Source: Reyranella massiliensis 521
GTDB taxonomy: Bacteria; Pseudomonadota; Alphaproteobacteria; Reyranellales; Reyranellaceae
DNA: 64,000 bases
Assembly (NCBI RefSeq): GCF_000312425.1
Contig: NZ_HE997181.1
Span: forward strand, 3,729,395-3,793,394
Direction of reading: 5' to 3'
Shown here: positions 16,360 to 25,525 of the stretch, one piece after another
Layout of the letters: each line of letters starts with the position of its first letter
Position numbering within the stretch: the stretch's first letter is position 1
The notes under the pieces: generated by a model
What the model was told of the DNA's origin: nothing
The model's database searches: none
The model's input: only the letters and a program-made list of their open reading frames with translations
Translations under genes and position numbers: made by a program

Positions 16360-17496
16360 ATGTGGCGCGGCGCCTGGAAGCGGCTTGCGGCCATCATCGT
16401 GAAGGAGGTGCTCCAGCTCCGCCGCGACCGCCTCACTTTCGCGATGATGTTCGGCATGCCGATCATGCAGCTCCTGTTGTTCGGCTACGCAATCGACACC
16501 GACCCGCACCGCCTGCCGACCGCCGTCATCGCTGCCGACCAGAGCCAGATCACGCGCACCGTTCTGTCGGCGCTCGCCAACACCGGCTACATGAAATTCA
16601 CACACCGGCCGAAAAGCAACGACGAGGCAAGCGCGCTCCTGCAACAGGGCGACGTGCAATTCGTCGTAACCATCCCCTCGGACTTCACGCGCCGGCTGGT
16701 CCGCGGCGAGCGCGCGCAGGTCCTGATCGACGCCGACGCGACCGATCCTCTGGCTACGGCCAACCCGCTGGCCGCCGCCGGGCGTGCAATCAACCAGGCA
16801 CTGTCCGCCCACGATTTCGTCGGTCCGCTGAGCAGCCTGCGCACCAAGCCCGACGCGGTCGAGCTGGTGGTGCAGCGCCGGTACAATCCGGAGGGCAAGT
16901 CGCGGCTCAACGTCGTGCCCGGCCTACTTGCCGTGATCCTCACCATGACCATGGTGATGATGACGGCGCTCGCCGTCACCCGCGAACGCGAGCGCGGCAC
17001 CATGGAGAACCTGCTCGCCATGCCGGTGCGGCCGCTCGAGGTCATGGTCGGCAAGATCGTGCCCTACATCGTGATCGGCGCGGTGCAGGTTGCCGTCATC
17101 CTGATCGTTTCGCGCCTGCTCTTCGACGTGGCGATCGAGGGCAGCGTCGCCCTGCTCTCGATCGGAACGGCGCTCTTCATCACCGTGAACCTGGCCATCG
17201 GCTTCACCATCTCGACGCTGACGCAGAACCAGCTCCAGGCCATGCAGGCTTCGTTCTTCATGATGCTACCGTCGATCCTACTGTCGGGCTTCGTGTTTCC
17301 CTTCCGCGGCATGCCGGTCTGGGCGCAATGGATCGGCGAGGCGCTGCCCGCCACTCATTTCATGCGGGTCGTTCGGGGAGTCATGTTGAAGGGCGCCGGC
17401 TTCGACGACATCGCGACCGAGCTCGCCGCCCTGCTGGCCATGCTGTTGCTGGTCTCGATCCTGGCGATCAGCCGCTACCGGGTAACGCTGGACTGA
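16360..17496 (+). CDS. ABC-2 type transporter permease
   Basis: A 378-residue inner-membrane permease. The N-terminus has the typical amphipathic connecting helix (IIVKEVLQLRRDRLTFAMM) and the first membrane helix. A large periplasmic loop (about residues 45-175) follows, then five C-terminal helices including LLAVILTMTMVMMTALAVTRERERGTMENLL, the hallmark of YbhS/YhhJ-type subunits. It forms the pore for the HlyD-ABC exporter. It is the last gene of the TetR-regulated operon; the next gene starts 55 bases on with no obvious hairpin between. Confidence 0.92.
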   Translation: MWRGAWKRLAAIIVKEVLQLRRDRLTFAMMFGMPIMQLLLFGYAIDTDPHRLPTAVIAADQSQITRTVLSALANTGYMKFTHRPKSNDEASALLQQGDVQFVVTIPSDFTRRLVRGERAQVLIDADATDPLATANPLAAAGRAINQALSAHDFVGPLSSLRTKPDAVELVVQRRYNPEGKSRLNVVPGLLAVILTMTMVMMTALAVTRERERGTMENLLAMPVRPLEVMVGKIVPYIVIGAVQVAVILIVSRLLFDVAIEGSVALLSIGTALFITVNLAIGFTISTLTQNQLQAMQASFFMMLPSILLSGFVFPFRGMPVWAQWIGEALPATHFMRVVRGVMLKGAGFDDIATELAALLAMLLLVSILAISRYRVTLD

Positions 17497-17551
17497 CCTG
17501 CAAAACCTGTGGGTTGACCGGCGTTCGCGGCGCAGGCAAGCCGGTTGCCCG

Positions 17552-18466
17552 ATGTCTGCTCCCGTCGTCGACGCTCCCGACTCGCTATCTCGGTTCATCC
17601 CGTCGCGCACGGTCCGTGGCTTCGTCGTGGCCGTGGTGTCCGGCATCTTCTTCACGCTGCTCAACACCTCGGTGAAGGAGCTGGCGACCGAACTGCCGCC
17701 GCTCCTCGTCTCGTGGGGACGCTGGCTGGCCGGTGTCGTCGTCATTGCGCCGGCGATGCTGTGGTACGGCGGTATCGCAGGTCTGGCGACGCGTGATTTC
17801 AAGCTGCACTGCTTTCGCGGCGTGTTCCATACCTCCGGCTACGCCCTGTGGTACGAGGCCGTCGTCTGGCTGCCGCTCGCCACCATGGCGGCGCTGGGCT
17901 TCACCGGTCCGATCTTCGTGACACTGGGCGCCGTGCTCTTTCTCGGCGAGAAGGTCCATGCCCGCCGCTGGACGGCCGTCGCCATCGGCTTCCTCGGGAT
18001 GCTCGTCATCGTCCGCCCCGGTCTGGCCGATGCCAACGCCGGCATATGGCTGATGCTGGGGGCGGTGCCGCTGATCGCCGGCTCGAACCTCGTCGCCAAG
18101 GCGGTGTCGGGCCGCGACAGTCCCGCCCTGGTCGTCTTCTGGCAAACGATGATCGCCACGATCTGCTTTGCGCCCTTCGGGCTGTGGTTCTGGCAGACGC
18201 CGACCCTGACCCAGCTCCTGCTGTTCCTGGCCGCCGGCTTCTTCGGCACCATGGGCTACTTCTTCCTCACCTGGGCCTACCGCCTCCTCGACATTTCCGC
18301 CCTGCAACCCATCACCTTCCTGGGCATCGTCTGGGCTGCCTTGATGGACGTGGCAGTCTGGGGCAAGACCTCCGACGTCTGGACCTTCGTCGGCGCCGCG
18401 ATCATCGTGGCCGCCACGACCTACATCGCTCATCGGGAAGCTGTTTCGGGAGGAAAGAAGAAATGA
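17552..18466 (+). CDS. DMT superfamily (EamA) transporter
   Basis: A 304-residue membrane protein with about ten transmembrane helices arranged as two EamA repeats. These include GFTGPIFVTLGAVLFLGEKVHARRW in the first half, with the conserved glycine/proline and the E-x-(x)-H/R turn, and LQPITFLGIVWAALMDVAVWG in the second. Such proteins export or import small metabolites; the substrate is unknown. The stop overlaps the start of the SDR gene (ATGA), so it begins a four-gene run with SDR, hydrolase and acyl-CoA dehydrogenase, and it may transport the compound that they degrade. Confidence 0.88.
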   Translation: MSAPVVDAPDSLSRFIPSRTVRGFVVAVVSGIFFTLLNTSVKELATELPPLLVSWGRWLAGVVVIAPAMLWYGGIAGLATRDFKLHCFRGVFHTSGYALWYEAVVWLPLATMAALGFTGPIFVTLGAVLFLGEKVHARRWTAVAIGFLGMLVIVRPGLADANAGIWLMLGAVPLIAGSNLVAKAVSGRDSPALVVFWQTMIATICFAPFGLWFWQTPTLTQLLLFLAAGFFGTMGYFFLTWAYRLLDISALQPITFLGIVWAALMDVAVWGKTSDVWTFVGAAIIVAATTYIAHREAVSGGKKK

Positions 18467-19233
18467 CGGATCGTCTGGCCGGCAAGGTGGCTTTGATCAC
18501 GGGTGCCGCATCGGGTCTCGGCGCCAACGCCGCCGCGCTGATGGTGCAGGAAGGCGCCAAGGTCGTCGTTGCCGATATCGCCCAGGACCGCGGTAAGGCC
18601 ATGGCCGACAAGCTGGGCTCCTCGGGTCATTTCGTGAAGCTCGACGTCACGAGCGAAGACAACTGGAAGGCCGCGATCCGGGAAACCGTCGACAAGTTCG
18701 GTGCCCTGCACGTGCTGGTGAACTCCGCCGGCATCGGCCTCAGCAAGACCGTCGAGGAGATCGAACTTGCGGAGTGGCGCAAGGTCCATGCCATCGACCT
18801 CGACGGCGTCTTCCTCGGCTGCAAGCACGGCGTCGCCGAGATCAAGAAGCATACCGGCCGGCTCGGCGGCTCGATCATCAACATCTCGTCGATCTCCGGC
18901 ATCATCGCCGGCGCCAACATGGCGGCCTACAACTCGGCCAAGGCCGGCGTGCGCCTCCTCAGCAAGTCGGTGGCGCTGCATTGCGCCAAGTCGGGCTACA
19001 ACATCCGCTGCAATTCGGTCCATCCCACCTTCATCGACACACCGATCCTCGACAAGTATCGCGACCGCTTCGGCCAGGACCTGATGCAGCAAAAGCTCGG
19101 CAAGCAGGTCCCGATCGGCCGCCTCGGCCGGCCCGAGGAAGTGGGCTGGGCGCTCGTCTTCCTCGCCTCCGACGAATCGAGCTTCATGACCGGCTCAGAA
19201 GTCGTGATCGACGGCGGCATCTCGGCGATGTGA
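18463..19233 (+). CDS. SDR family oxidoreductase
   Basis: A 256-residue classical short-chain dehydrogenase: cofactor motif TGAASGLGANAA, aspartate in VVADIAQD (favouring NAD), NSAGIG, catalytic Ser in NISSISGI, Y-x3-K in AAYNSAKAG, and the C-terminal MTGSEVVIDGGISAM. It resembles cyclohexanol, 3-hydroxyacyl or 2,5-dihydroxy-bile-acid dehydrogenases such as CpnA. GGGAGG precedes the ATG at 18463. It overlaps the DMT transporter gene and is 9 bases from the alpha/beta hydrolase gene; a role in degrading an alicyclic or aromatic compound is inference. Confidence 0.92.
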   Translation: MTDRLAGKVALITGAASGLGANAAALMVQEGAKVVVADIAQDRGKAMADKLGSSGHFVKLDVTSEDNWKAAIRETVDKFGALHVLVNSAGIGLSKTVEEIELAEWRKVHAIDLDGVFLGCKHGVAEIKKHTGRLGGSIINISSISGIIAGANMAAYNSAKAGVRLLSKSVALHCAKSGYNIRCNSVHPTFIDTPILDKYRDRFGQDLMQQKLGKQVPIGRLGRPEEVGWALVFLASDESSFMTGSEVVIDGGISAM

Positions 19234-19242
19234 GGAAGGGCC

Positions 19243-20037
19243 ATGCTCCTCTCCCTTAACGGCCACAAGATCTACTTCGACCTCGCTGGCCCCCAGAACG
19301 CGCCGGTGGTCTGCTTCACCCATTCGCTGGCGGCCGATGGCGGCATGTGGAACGAGCAGCTCGTGCCGCTGCTGGCCGCCGGCTATCGCGTCCTGCGGCT
19401 GGATATGCGCGGCCACGGCGGCAGCCAGCCGGTCGACGGCGACTACACGATGGACGCGCTGGCGGCCGACGTGAAAGCCGCGCTCGATTTCCTGGGGATC
19501 GCCAGGGTGCATTACATCGGCCTGTCGATCGGCGGCATGATCGGCCAGGGCTTTGCACTGGCCTACCCCGACCGGCTGAAGTCGCTGATGCTCTGCGACA
19601 CACATCCTTCCTCGCCCGACGACTCGGCAGGCCTCTGGGATCAACGCAAGGCAGCGGTTCGCAAGGGCGGTACAGCGCTGCTGGCCGACGGCAACATGGA
19701 GCGCTGGTTCACGGCCGAGTTCAAAGGCGCGAACCCGCAGCGCTGGAAGGAAATCCATTCGACGATCTGTGGCACGTCGAGCGCAGGCTTCCTGGGCTGC
19801 GCGGCGGCCATCCAGAACTTCGACTATCTCGACCGGCTCGCCACCATCAAGGTGCCGACGCTTGTCGTCTGCGGCGACGACGATCAAGCGACGCCGCCGG
19901 ACCGCAACAGGCTGATCGCGTCCAAGATCCCGGGCGCGCGTTACGAAGACATCGCCAAGGCGCGCCATCTGCCGAATGTCGAGCGGCCGGAACAGTTCAA
20001 CCCGATCATGATGCAGTGGCTAGGACTCAACAGGTAA
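19243..20037 (+). CDS. alpha/beta hydrolase, 3-oxoadipate enol-lactonase-like
   Basis: A 264-residue alpha/beta hydrolase. The nucleophile elbow is GLSIGGM (Ser at about residue 93), the oxyanion region is CFTHSLAADGGMWNEQ, the acid lies in VVCGDDDQATPP, and the catalytic His is in KARHLPNVERP. Order and length match PcaD-type enol-lactonases and related ester hydrolases. It is the third gene of the transporter-SDR-hydrolase-dehydrogenase run and lies four bases before the acyl-CoA dehydrogenase gene. The true substrate is not determined; no other beta-ketoadipate pathway genes are near. Confidence 0.87.
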   Translation: MLLSLNGHKIYFDLAGPQNAPVVCFTHSLAADGGMWNEQLVPLLAAGYRVLRLDMRGHGGSQPVDGDYTMDALAADVKAALDFLGIARVHYIGLSIGGMIGQGFALAYPDRLKSLMLCDTHPSSPDDSAGLWDQRKAAVRKGGTALLADGNMERWFTAEFKGANPQRWKEIHSTICGTSSAGFLGCAAAIQNFDYLDRLATIKVPTLVVCGDDDQATPPDRNRLIASKIPGARYEDIAKARHLPNVERPEQFNPIMMQWLGLNR

Positions 20038-20041
20038 CACC

Positions 20042-21208
20042 ATGGAATTCGCCTTCACCGAAGACCAGCTCGCCATCAAGGACAGCGTGGCCAAGCTCTG
20101 TGCCCAGTTCGACGACAAGTACTGGCTGAAGAAGGACAAGGAAGGCGGCTTCCCCAACGACTTCTACAAGGCGATGGCCGATGCCGGCTGGCTGGGCATC
20201 GCCATGCCGGAGGAATATGGCGGCTCCGGCCTCGGCATCACCGAAGCGGCGCTGGTCATGCAGACGGTGGCGGAGTCGGGCGCGGCGCTGCAAGGCGCAT
20301 CGGCGATCCATCTCAACATCTTCGGGCCGAACCCGATCGTGGTGTTCGGCACGGAGGAGCAGAAGAAGCGCATCCTCCCGGATATCATCGCGGGCAAGGT
20401 CAAGGGCTGCTTCGCGGTCACCGAGCCCGACGCCGGGCTCAACACCACGGCGCTCGACACCAAGGCCGAACGCGACGGCAACGGCTACATCGTGCACGGC
20501 AAGAAGACCTTCACGACGACCGCCTCGGTCGCCGACAAGATGCTGCTGATCGCGCGCACCACGCCCAAGGAGAAGTGCAAGAAACCGACCGACGGGCTGT
20601 CGCTCTTCTACACTGACCTCGACCGCTCGAAGGTCGAAGTCACCGAAATCGACAAGATGGGCCGCAAGGCGATCGACACCAACCAGGTGTTCATCGACGG
20701 CCTGAAGGTGCCGCTGGAAGACCGCATCGGCGAGGAAGGCAAAGGCTTCCATTACCTCCTGCACGGGCTGAACCCCGAGCGCGTGCTGATCGGCGCGGAG
20801 GCGATCGGCATCGGCAAGGCCGCCCTGGCGCGGGCGACGCAGTATGCCAAGGAGCGTGTCGTGTTCGGCCGGCCCATCGGCAAGAACCAGGCGATCCAGC
20901 ACCCGCTGGCCGAGAGCTGGATGGCCCTCGAAGCCGCCAACCTGATGGCCTTCAAGGCCGCCTGGCTCTACGACAACGGCAAGGATTGCGGTGCCGAGGC
21001 GAACTCGGCCAAGTATCTCGGCGCGCGTGCGGCCTACGACGCCTGCGAACGGGCGATCCTGACGCACGGCGGCTACGGCTACGCCAAGGAATTCCACGTC
21101 GAACGCTTCCTGCGCGAAGTCATGATCGCGCGCATCGCGCCGGTGAGCGAACAGCTCATCCTCTGCTATGTCGCCGAGCGCGTGCTGGGCCTGCCCAAGA
21201 GCTACTGA
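20042..21208 (+). CDS. acyl-CoA dehydrogenase
   Basis: A 388-residue FAD enzyme. Seen are AMPEEYGGSGLGITEAAL, CFAVTEPDAGLNTTAL (FAD binding), the HGKKTFTTTASVADKMLLIA segment, FGRPIGKNQAIQHPLAES, THGGYGYAKEFHVER and the C-terminal ARIAPVSEQLIL containing the catalytic-base region. It should dehydrogenate an acyl-CoA and reduce ETF, with electrons passing to quinone through the ETF-QO encoded at 62051-63706. It completes the operon-like run from 17552. Its end overlaps the convergent FUSC gene by seven bases. Confidence 0.92.
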   Translation: MEFAFTEDQLAIKDSVAKLCAQFDDKYWLKKDKEGGFPNDFYKAMADAGWLGIAMPEEYGGSGLGITEAALVMQTVAESGAALQGASAIHLNIFGPNPIVVFGTEEQKKRILPDIIAGKVKGCFAVTEPDAGLNTTALDTKAERDGNGYIVHGKKTFTTTASVADKMLLIARTTPKEKCKKPTDGLSLFYTDLDRSKVEVTEIDKMGRKAIDTNQVFIDGLKVPLEDRIGEEGKGFHYLLHGLNPERVLIGAEAIGIGKAALARATQYAKERVVFGRPIGKNQAIQHPLAESWMALEAANLMAFKAAWLYDNGKDCGAEANSAKYLGARAAYDACERAILTHGGYGYAKEFHVERFLREVMIARIAPVSEQLILCYVAERVLGLPKSY

Positions 21209-22314
21209 ACGCGGGCCGAGCGCTCGATCTCGCGGCCGAGCTCGCGCAGGTTCTGCCGCAACTGCTCGAGCGCAAAACTCAGCGCAAAGAAGCGGCCAAC
21301 CATGTCGTCGGACAGGCCACGTGTCAGCCCCTCGCCGCGCAGGGCGGCGATCTCCGCGGCGGCGGCGACGAACGCCGCCTCCAGGCGATCGGCGGAAGGC
21401 GCCGGGCGGCGGGCCAGCAGCTCGATGCTTGCAGCCCGGAGATATTCGCCGCCGGCGCGGCCGACCTCGACAAGCTTGGGCGTGAGCCGGGCCTGCAGGG
21501 GTTCGGGCAATGGATCGCCGCGCACGATGCGGCGGACGGTAACCACGTCGTGACGCAGGCGCGCCAGCGTCTGGCGCAACGGGCGAACATCGGGTTCACC
21601 AGAAAGTCGGGCGGCGCGTTCTCGCTCGCCCTCATCGGCACTCACTGTCAAGTCGCTGAGTGCCTGACCGATGCGGTCGTAGAGCCGCCGCAGTTCCTCG
21701 GCTTCGGTGTCAGCCATCGGCCCCGGCAGCAGACGCCCAAGCACCCTGGCCAGCAGGTCGAGCACGCGGGCCGCCTCCTGTCGGGCCAGCCGGTGGCCGC
21801 CTGCCGGCAGGACGAGGAAGGACACCAAAAACCCCACGATCACACCCAGCGATACTTCGAGTACGCGATAGACGGCGGTGGCGAGGGGGCCACTCGTATG
21901 AGCGATGGCCGGCATCAGCACGATGATGATCGACGCGACCGGCACGGCGTTGAGATTGCGCTTGAGTGCGGCCAGCAGCGCCAGCGGCGCCACCGCCAGG
22001 AAGAGAACGAGGAGGAGCGACCATTCGCTTTGATGCGGAATCAGGATGGCCAGTGCGCCGCCGTAGATCGTGCCGGCAACCGTGCCCAGCATGTAGTCGA
22101 TCGAAGCCTTGAGGGAACGACCGACACTCATCTGCGTCACGATCATGGCCGTCAGCACCGTCCAGAGCGGCAGCGGCAGGTCGAGCGCCTGGGCCAGGAG
22201 GAGGCTCAGGATCGCGGCCAGGGTCATCCGCAGGGTGAGCGCCAGTTGCACACGATAGGCGCGCGTACGGGCGCGCAACCAGCGCCGAAGGACCTCAAGG
22301 CGGGACAAATTCAT
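21202..22314 (-). CDS. FUSC family inner-membrane protein (aromatic acid exporter-like)
   Basis: A 370-residue protein. Residues 25-160 contain six membrane helices with the FUSC/ArAE pattern (LPLPLWTVLTAMIVTQMSVG, then RSLKASIDYMLGTVAGTIYGG). The rest is a soluble, helical, Arg/Leu-rich cytoplasmic domain. Family members such as AaeB and YccS are half or full-length exporters of aromatic acids or envelope stress proteins; this one has a single membrane domain. ATG at 22314 was chosen over a TTG at 22323. The stop overlaps the 3' end of the acyl-CoA dehydrogenase gene. Confidence 0.85.
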   Translation of the reverse strand: MNLSRLEVLRRWLRARTRAYRVQLALTLRMTLAAILSLLLAQALDLPLPLWTVLTAMIVTQMSVGRSLKASIDYMLGTVAGTIYGGALAILIPHQSEWSLLLVLFLAVAPLALLAALKRNLNAVPVASIIIVLMPAIAHTSGPLATAVYRVLEVSLGVIVGFLVSFLVLPAGGHRLARQEAARVLDLLARVLGRLLPGPMADTEAEELRRLYDRIGQALSDLTVSADEGERERAARLSGEPDVRPLRQTLARLRHDVVTVRRIVRGDPLPEPLQARLTPKLVEVGRAGGEYLRAASIELLARRPAPSADRLEAAFVAAAAEIAALRGEGLTRGLSDDMVGRFFALSFALEQLRQNLRELGREIERSARVQ

Positions 22315-22425
22315 TCCCGACAAGGAACCACGTCACGAATGCGGCGGAAAGTGGACAAGGGCAACCGCCCCCTTGCCGGCGCGTTCCTTAAGGACCACTT
22401 TCAATTCATCAGCGTGGAGGAGTCC

Positions 22426-22809
22426 ATGACTCGCACCCACCACTGGGCGGGCCTCGCCCTCGGCAGCACCCTTCTCGTCGCGTTGGCGGTTTCGATTGTG
22501 CCGTCGACGCCACCTGCTTCGGCCCAAAGTCAGGCGGATCGCATCTGCTTGGGGCAAGGCATTGGGTCTTCGTCGGCCGGCTATGAGTATTGCCTGTCGC
22601 GGGCTACACGTGCACTCGAATGGGGCAAACCGGAACTGGCCTATTCGCTGGCACGCATGACAGCCGATTCACGTGACGCTTGCATGTCCTATGGCCTGGC
22701 GCCGACCACCACCGACTACCGGGCGTGCCTGGAGCGCGAGACGCATGCGCGCAGTCAAGTCATCTACAGCGACGAACCGCAGTACGAGCACCAGATCGCC
22801 ACCCCGTAA
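22426..22809 (+). CDS. small secreted hypothetical protein
   Basis: A 127-residue protein with a clear Sec signal peptide: basic start, hydrophobic LALGSTLLVALAVSIVPS and an ASA-Q cleavage site near residue 36. The mature part has four cysteines (ICLGQG, YEYCLSRA, DACMSYG, RACLERE), which probably form disulfides in the periplasm. I do not recognise the family. ATG at 22426 has GGAGGAG at 22417-22423; a longer frame upstream is not needed. It lies divergent to the FUSC gene and convergent to the autotransporter. Confidence 0.75.
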   Translation: MTRTHHWAGLALGSTLLVALAVSIVPSTPPASAQSQADRICLGQGIGSSSAGYEYCLSRATRALEWGKPELAYSLARMTADSRDACMSYGLAPTTTDYRACLERETHARSQVIYSDEPQYEHQIATP

Positions 22810-22833
22810 GACGCGACTGGCGCCCCATGTCGG

Positions 22834-25431
22834 TCAGAACTTTATGCTGAGGTTGCCGCGGACGGATTGATCGAGCGCGCCGGCGCCGAACTGCCCGCCA
22901 TAGGAGATCCCGAGCGTGGCATTGGGGGCGAGGCGGAAGTCGAAGCCCGCGTCAACGACGGCAGCGTCTTGTGCGATCGGCACGCCCAGTATGGTGAATG
23001 TTCCGCCGCCCGCAAAGGCGAAGAGCGCGGCGGGGGTCGTGTCGCCGAAGGCATGCCGCCAGCCGGCACTGGCCTTTGCGGTGGCCTCGACACTACCCAA
23101 CGTAAAGCCGGTCGACGCACGTATTCCCAGCGTGGTGAAGGTGGCGCTGCTGACCGATCCCCAACTCGTCAAAGCGGCTGCTCCGCCCGTCTCGCTAAAA
23201 CCGTCGGTCCGCAGGCTAACATAACCCGCATTGGCGAAAGGCTCGAAGGAAGCCCCGCCCATCCGCAGGCCATAGCCCAGCTCGCCGAACACCTGGGTGG
23301 TACCGGCCGTGTAGCTGCCCTTGGCCGTGTCGGCGAAGCCGGGGAAGACAACAGAGCGGCTGGTCGAGAGCGCATGCCACGTATGGGCAACGCCCAGGCG
23401 AACAGCGAGATCGCCCCATTGCGTGCCGCCATAGAGGCCGAGATGAAAGTTGTCGCTGGTGCCGGAAGAGTTGCGGTCGCTGACCTGAAAGCTCGATCGG
23501 CTGTAGCCGACAAGAAGGCCTGCGCGCGCTTTGTCCTCCATGACCGGAACATCGGCGCCCAGATAGAAGCCACCCGTATCGCGCCACAGAGCGGCGGCAT
23601 TACCATTGCTGTTCCAGCGCCCCCAGGACCCAAAGGCGCGTGTCCAGAAAGTCACGCGATCGATGGTGGCGCACGACGTCGCCGCCTCGCACTCGGTCTG
23701 ACCCGCTGTCGATGCCAGCGCCGTCCCCGGGTTGCCGGATGTACTGCGCAGGCGGCCGAATGCGGCGTCGCGCACGAACTGGCTGTCGGAGATCAGGACG
23801 CTCTTGATCGAGGCATGGACCTCGCCCGAGAGCTGATCGAAGGCATACTGGGCCACGGCATCGCTCGGAAGGGCGAGGATGGCCGACGAAAGCGAACCCG
23901 ATGTCGGCAGCGTCCCGAGACCGGCCGCTGTATTGAGCTGGTTCGATGTCTGGGCGGCCGCCGTGAAGGAGCGAGTCTGCAGCACGTCGACATAGACATT
24001 GTTGGGATCGTAGGCCGCGACGAAGCCCACGAACGCCGTCAGCTGGGTGTCGCCCGTGAGTACGTAAGTCCCGGAGAGACCGCCGTTCGCCGTCAGCACC
24101 GTGTAGCGCGTGCCGAGCACGTAGGGTCCGCCGTCCGCCTTGACGACCTGCAGTGCCGCGCCGTCGATGAGTTGGCCGACGCCGGTCACGTTGATGCGGT
24201 CGCCCGTCCCGTTGGAGGCAAGCTCGACCTGATAGACCGAACCGGGCGCCTGGCCGAAGTTGCCGGCGGTCAGCGTGCCGATCGATGCAAAGCCGGGCGC
24301 CACCGTGCCGCCGGGATGGATGCCGACATCGCCGAGTGTTCCCGTACCTCCCAGCACACCACCCGACACGGTGATGTTCGACCCGGCGAGCGAGCCGTTC
24401 ACGATGAGCTGCCCGCCGCTTACCCTGGTGTTTCCGGTGAACCCGCCGGAGTTCCCGGTCAGGATCGTCGTGCCGGCGATCTGATCGATCCTGCCGTCGC
24501 CGATCATGACCGGCGCAAAGGCGTAGCCTGCACTGGTGTGATTGAAGATGACCCTGCCATCCCCCGCACCGAACTGGATGATCGCTGCCGCCACCGTCCC
24601 GGGCGCCGCGGCCGCATCGCCCGCGGCCGCACCGATATTGAGGGCGCCCGTAGACTGGGCATCCACGGCAATGGCGAAGCTGCCCGCCGCGGAGAGTGCC
24701 CCGCCGTTGCGAACCGTCACGATGCCGTTGCCGAAGTTGCCGATCGTGACGACGTCGCTGCTGGTCCAGGTCGAACCGGCGCCATCGATCGTCACGGTGC
24801 CGGACGAACCTTCACCCGAAGCGATCCGTCCGACGCCACTGATCACGACACCGCCGTTGCGAATATCGAGCGTGCCCTTGCCGGACCATCCGACCTCGAG
24901 CGCCTGCCCCACAAGCAAGGTCGACCCCAATCCGTCGACGGTCACGACGCCGGTGGCAATTTCCTGATCGCCGATCGTGAGATAGGTACCGGTCGACACG
25001 GTACCGCCGTTGACGACCCTCAAGGCGCCGCTGGCGGCGCTGGCGACAACCAGGCTGGTGTCTACGTGCCAGCCCGCCGAGTCGACGGTCACCGTCCCGG
25101 CCGAACCGGGCGAAAAGGCGATCCTGGCGGATTCGGTGGTAAGGGAGCCGAAGTTACGAACGATCAGGCTGCCTGTCGTGCCGACGTCGCGGGCAATGAC
25201 CGTAAGGCCCGTCAGAGACACTGCCGGCCCGCCGTCGATGATGGGGCCCGGCGTATCGGAATTGACCCATGTGGGGCCGGTGGGAAGGATCGCCGGCGCC
25301 CAGTTCCCGGCCTTGAACCAGTCGTTGTCGATCGCTCCGGTCCAGACGCTCTGCGCCGATAGCGGGGCCGTCGTGGCCATGAGCGCCAATGCGGACACCG
25401 AGAGACGTAGCTTCCAACGATTGACCGACAC
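22834..25431 (-). CDS. autotransporter with T5SS-associated repeats and outer-membrane beta-barrel
   Basis: An 865-residue type Va autotransporter. The signal peptide (LRLSVSALALMATTAPLSAQ) is followed by a passenger of beta-helix repeats. Several copies of the T5SS/PEP-CTERM-associated repeat are visible (GTVTVDGLGSTLLVGQALEV, GTVTIDGAGSTWTSSDVVTI, with NGGTVS and NGGVVI turns), and GGVLGGTGTLGDVGIHPGGTVAPG marks the passenger-associated repeat. The last 270 residues form the barrel, ending in an aromatic residue (LSIKF), as required by the BAM machinery. GTG at 25431 with GGGAG upstream was chosen. It is probably an adhesin or surface protein. A LuxR-type regulator lies upstream on the same strand. 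Confidence 0.9.
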   Translation of the reverse strand: MSVNRWKLRLSVSALALMATTAPLSAQSVWTGAIDNDWFKAGNWAPAILPTGPTWVNSDTPGPIIDGGPAVSLTGLTVIARDVGTTGSLIVRNFGSLTTESARIAFSPGSAGTVTVDSAGWHVDTSLVVASAASGALRVVNGGTVSTGTYLTIGDQEIATGVVTVDGLGSTLLVGQALEVGWSGKGTLDIRNGGVVISGVGRIASGEGSSGTVTIDGAGSTWTSSDVVTIGNFGNGIVTVRNGGALSAAGSFAIAVDAQSTGALNIGAAAGDAAAAPGTVAAAIIQFGAGDGRVIFNHTSAGYAFAPVMIGDGRIDQIAGTTILTGNSGGFTGNTRVSGGQLIVNGSLAGSNITVSGGVLGGTGTLGDVGIHPGGTVAPGFASIGTLTAGNFGQAPGSVYQVELASNGTGDRINVTGVGQLIDGAALQVVKADGGPYVLGTRYTVLTANGGLSGTYVLTGDTQLTAFVGFVAAYDPNNVYVDVLQTRSFTAAAQTSNQLNTAAGLGTLPTSGSLSSAILALPSDAVAQYAFDQLSGEVHASIKSVLISDSQFVRDAAFGRLRSTSGNPGTALASTAGQTECEAATSCATIDRVTFWTRAFGSWGRWNSNGNAAALWRDTGGFYLGADVPVMEDKARAGLLVGYSRSSFQVSDRNSSGTSDNFHLGLYGGTQWGDLAVRLGVAHTWHALSTSRSVVFPGFADTAKGSYTAGTTQVFGELGYGLRMGGASFEPFANAGYVSLRTDGFSETGGAAALTSWGSVSSATFTTLGIRASTGFTLGSVEATAKASAGWRHAFGDTTPAALFAFAGGGTFTILGVPIAQDAAVVDAGFDFRLAPNATLGISYGGQFGAGALDQSVRGNLSIKF

Positions 25432-25525
25432 TTGCACTCTCCCGACAACAAACCGGCGGGAGGCAATATCGGATGGCCGATGCCGCAGGCATCGCCCGAT
25501 AGGGTGATGCGCGGCCAGAAGCCGG

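Noticed and set aside
22867..25362. 831-codon open frame opposite the autotransporter
   Set aside because: Low-complexity Arg/Ala/Gly composition without motifs; the minus strand has signal peptide, repeats and barrel.
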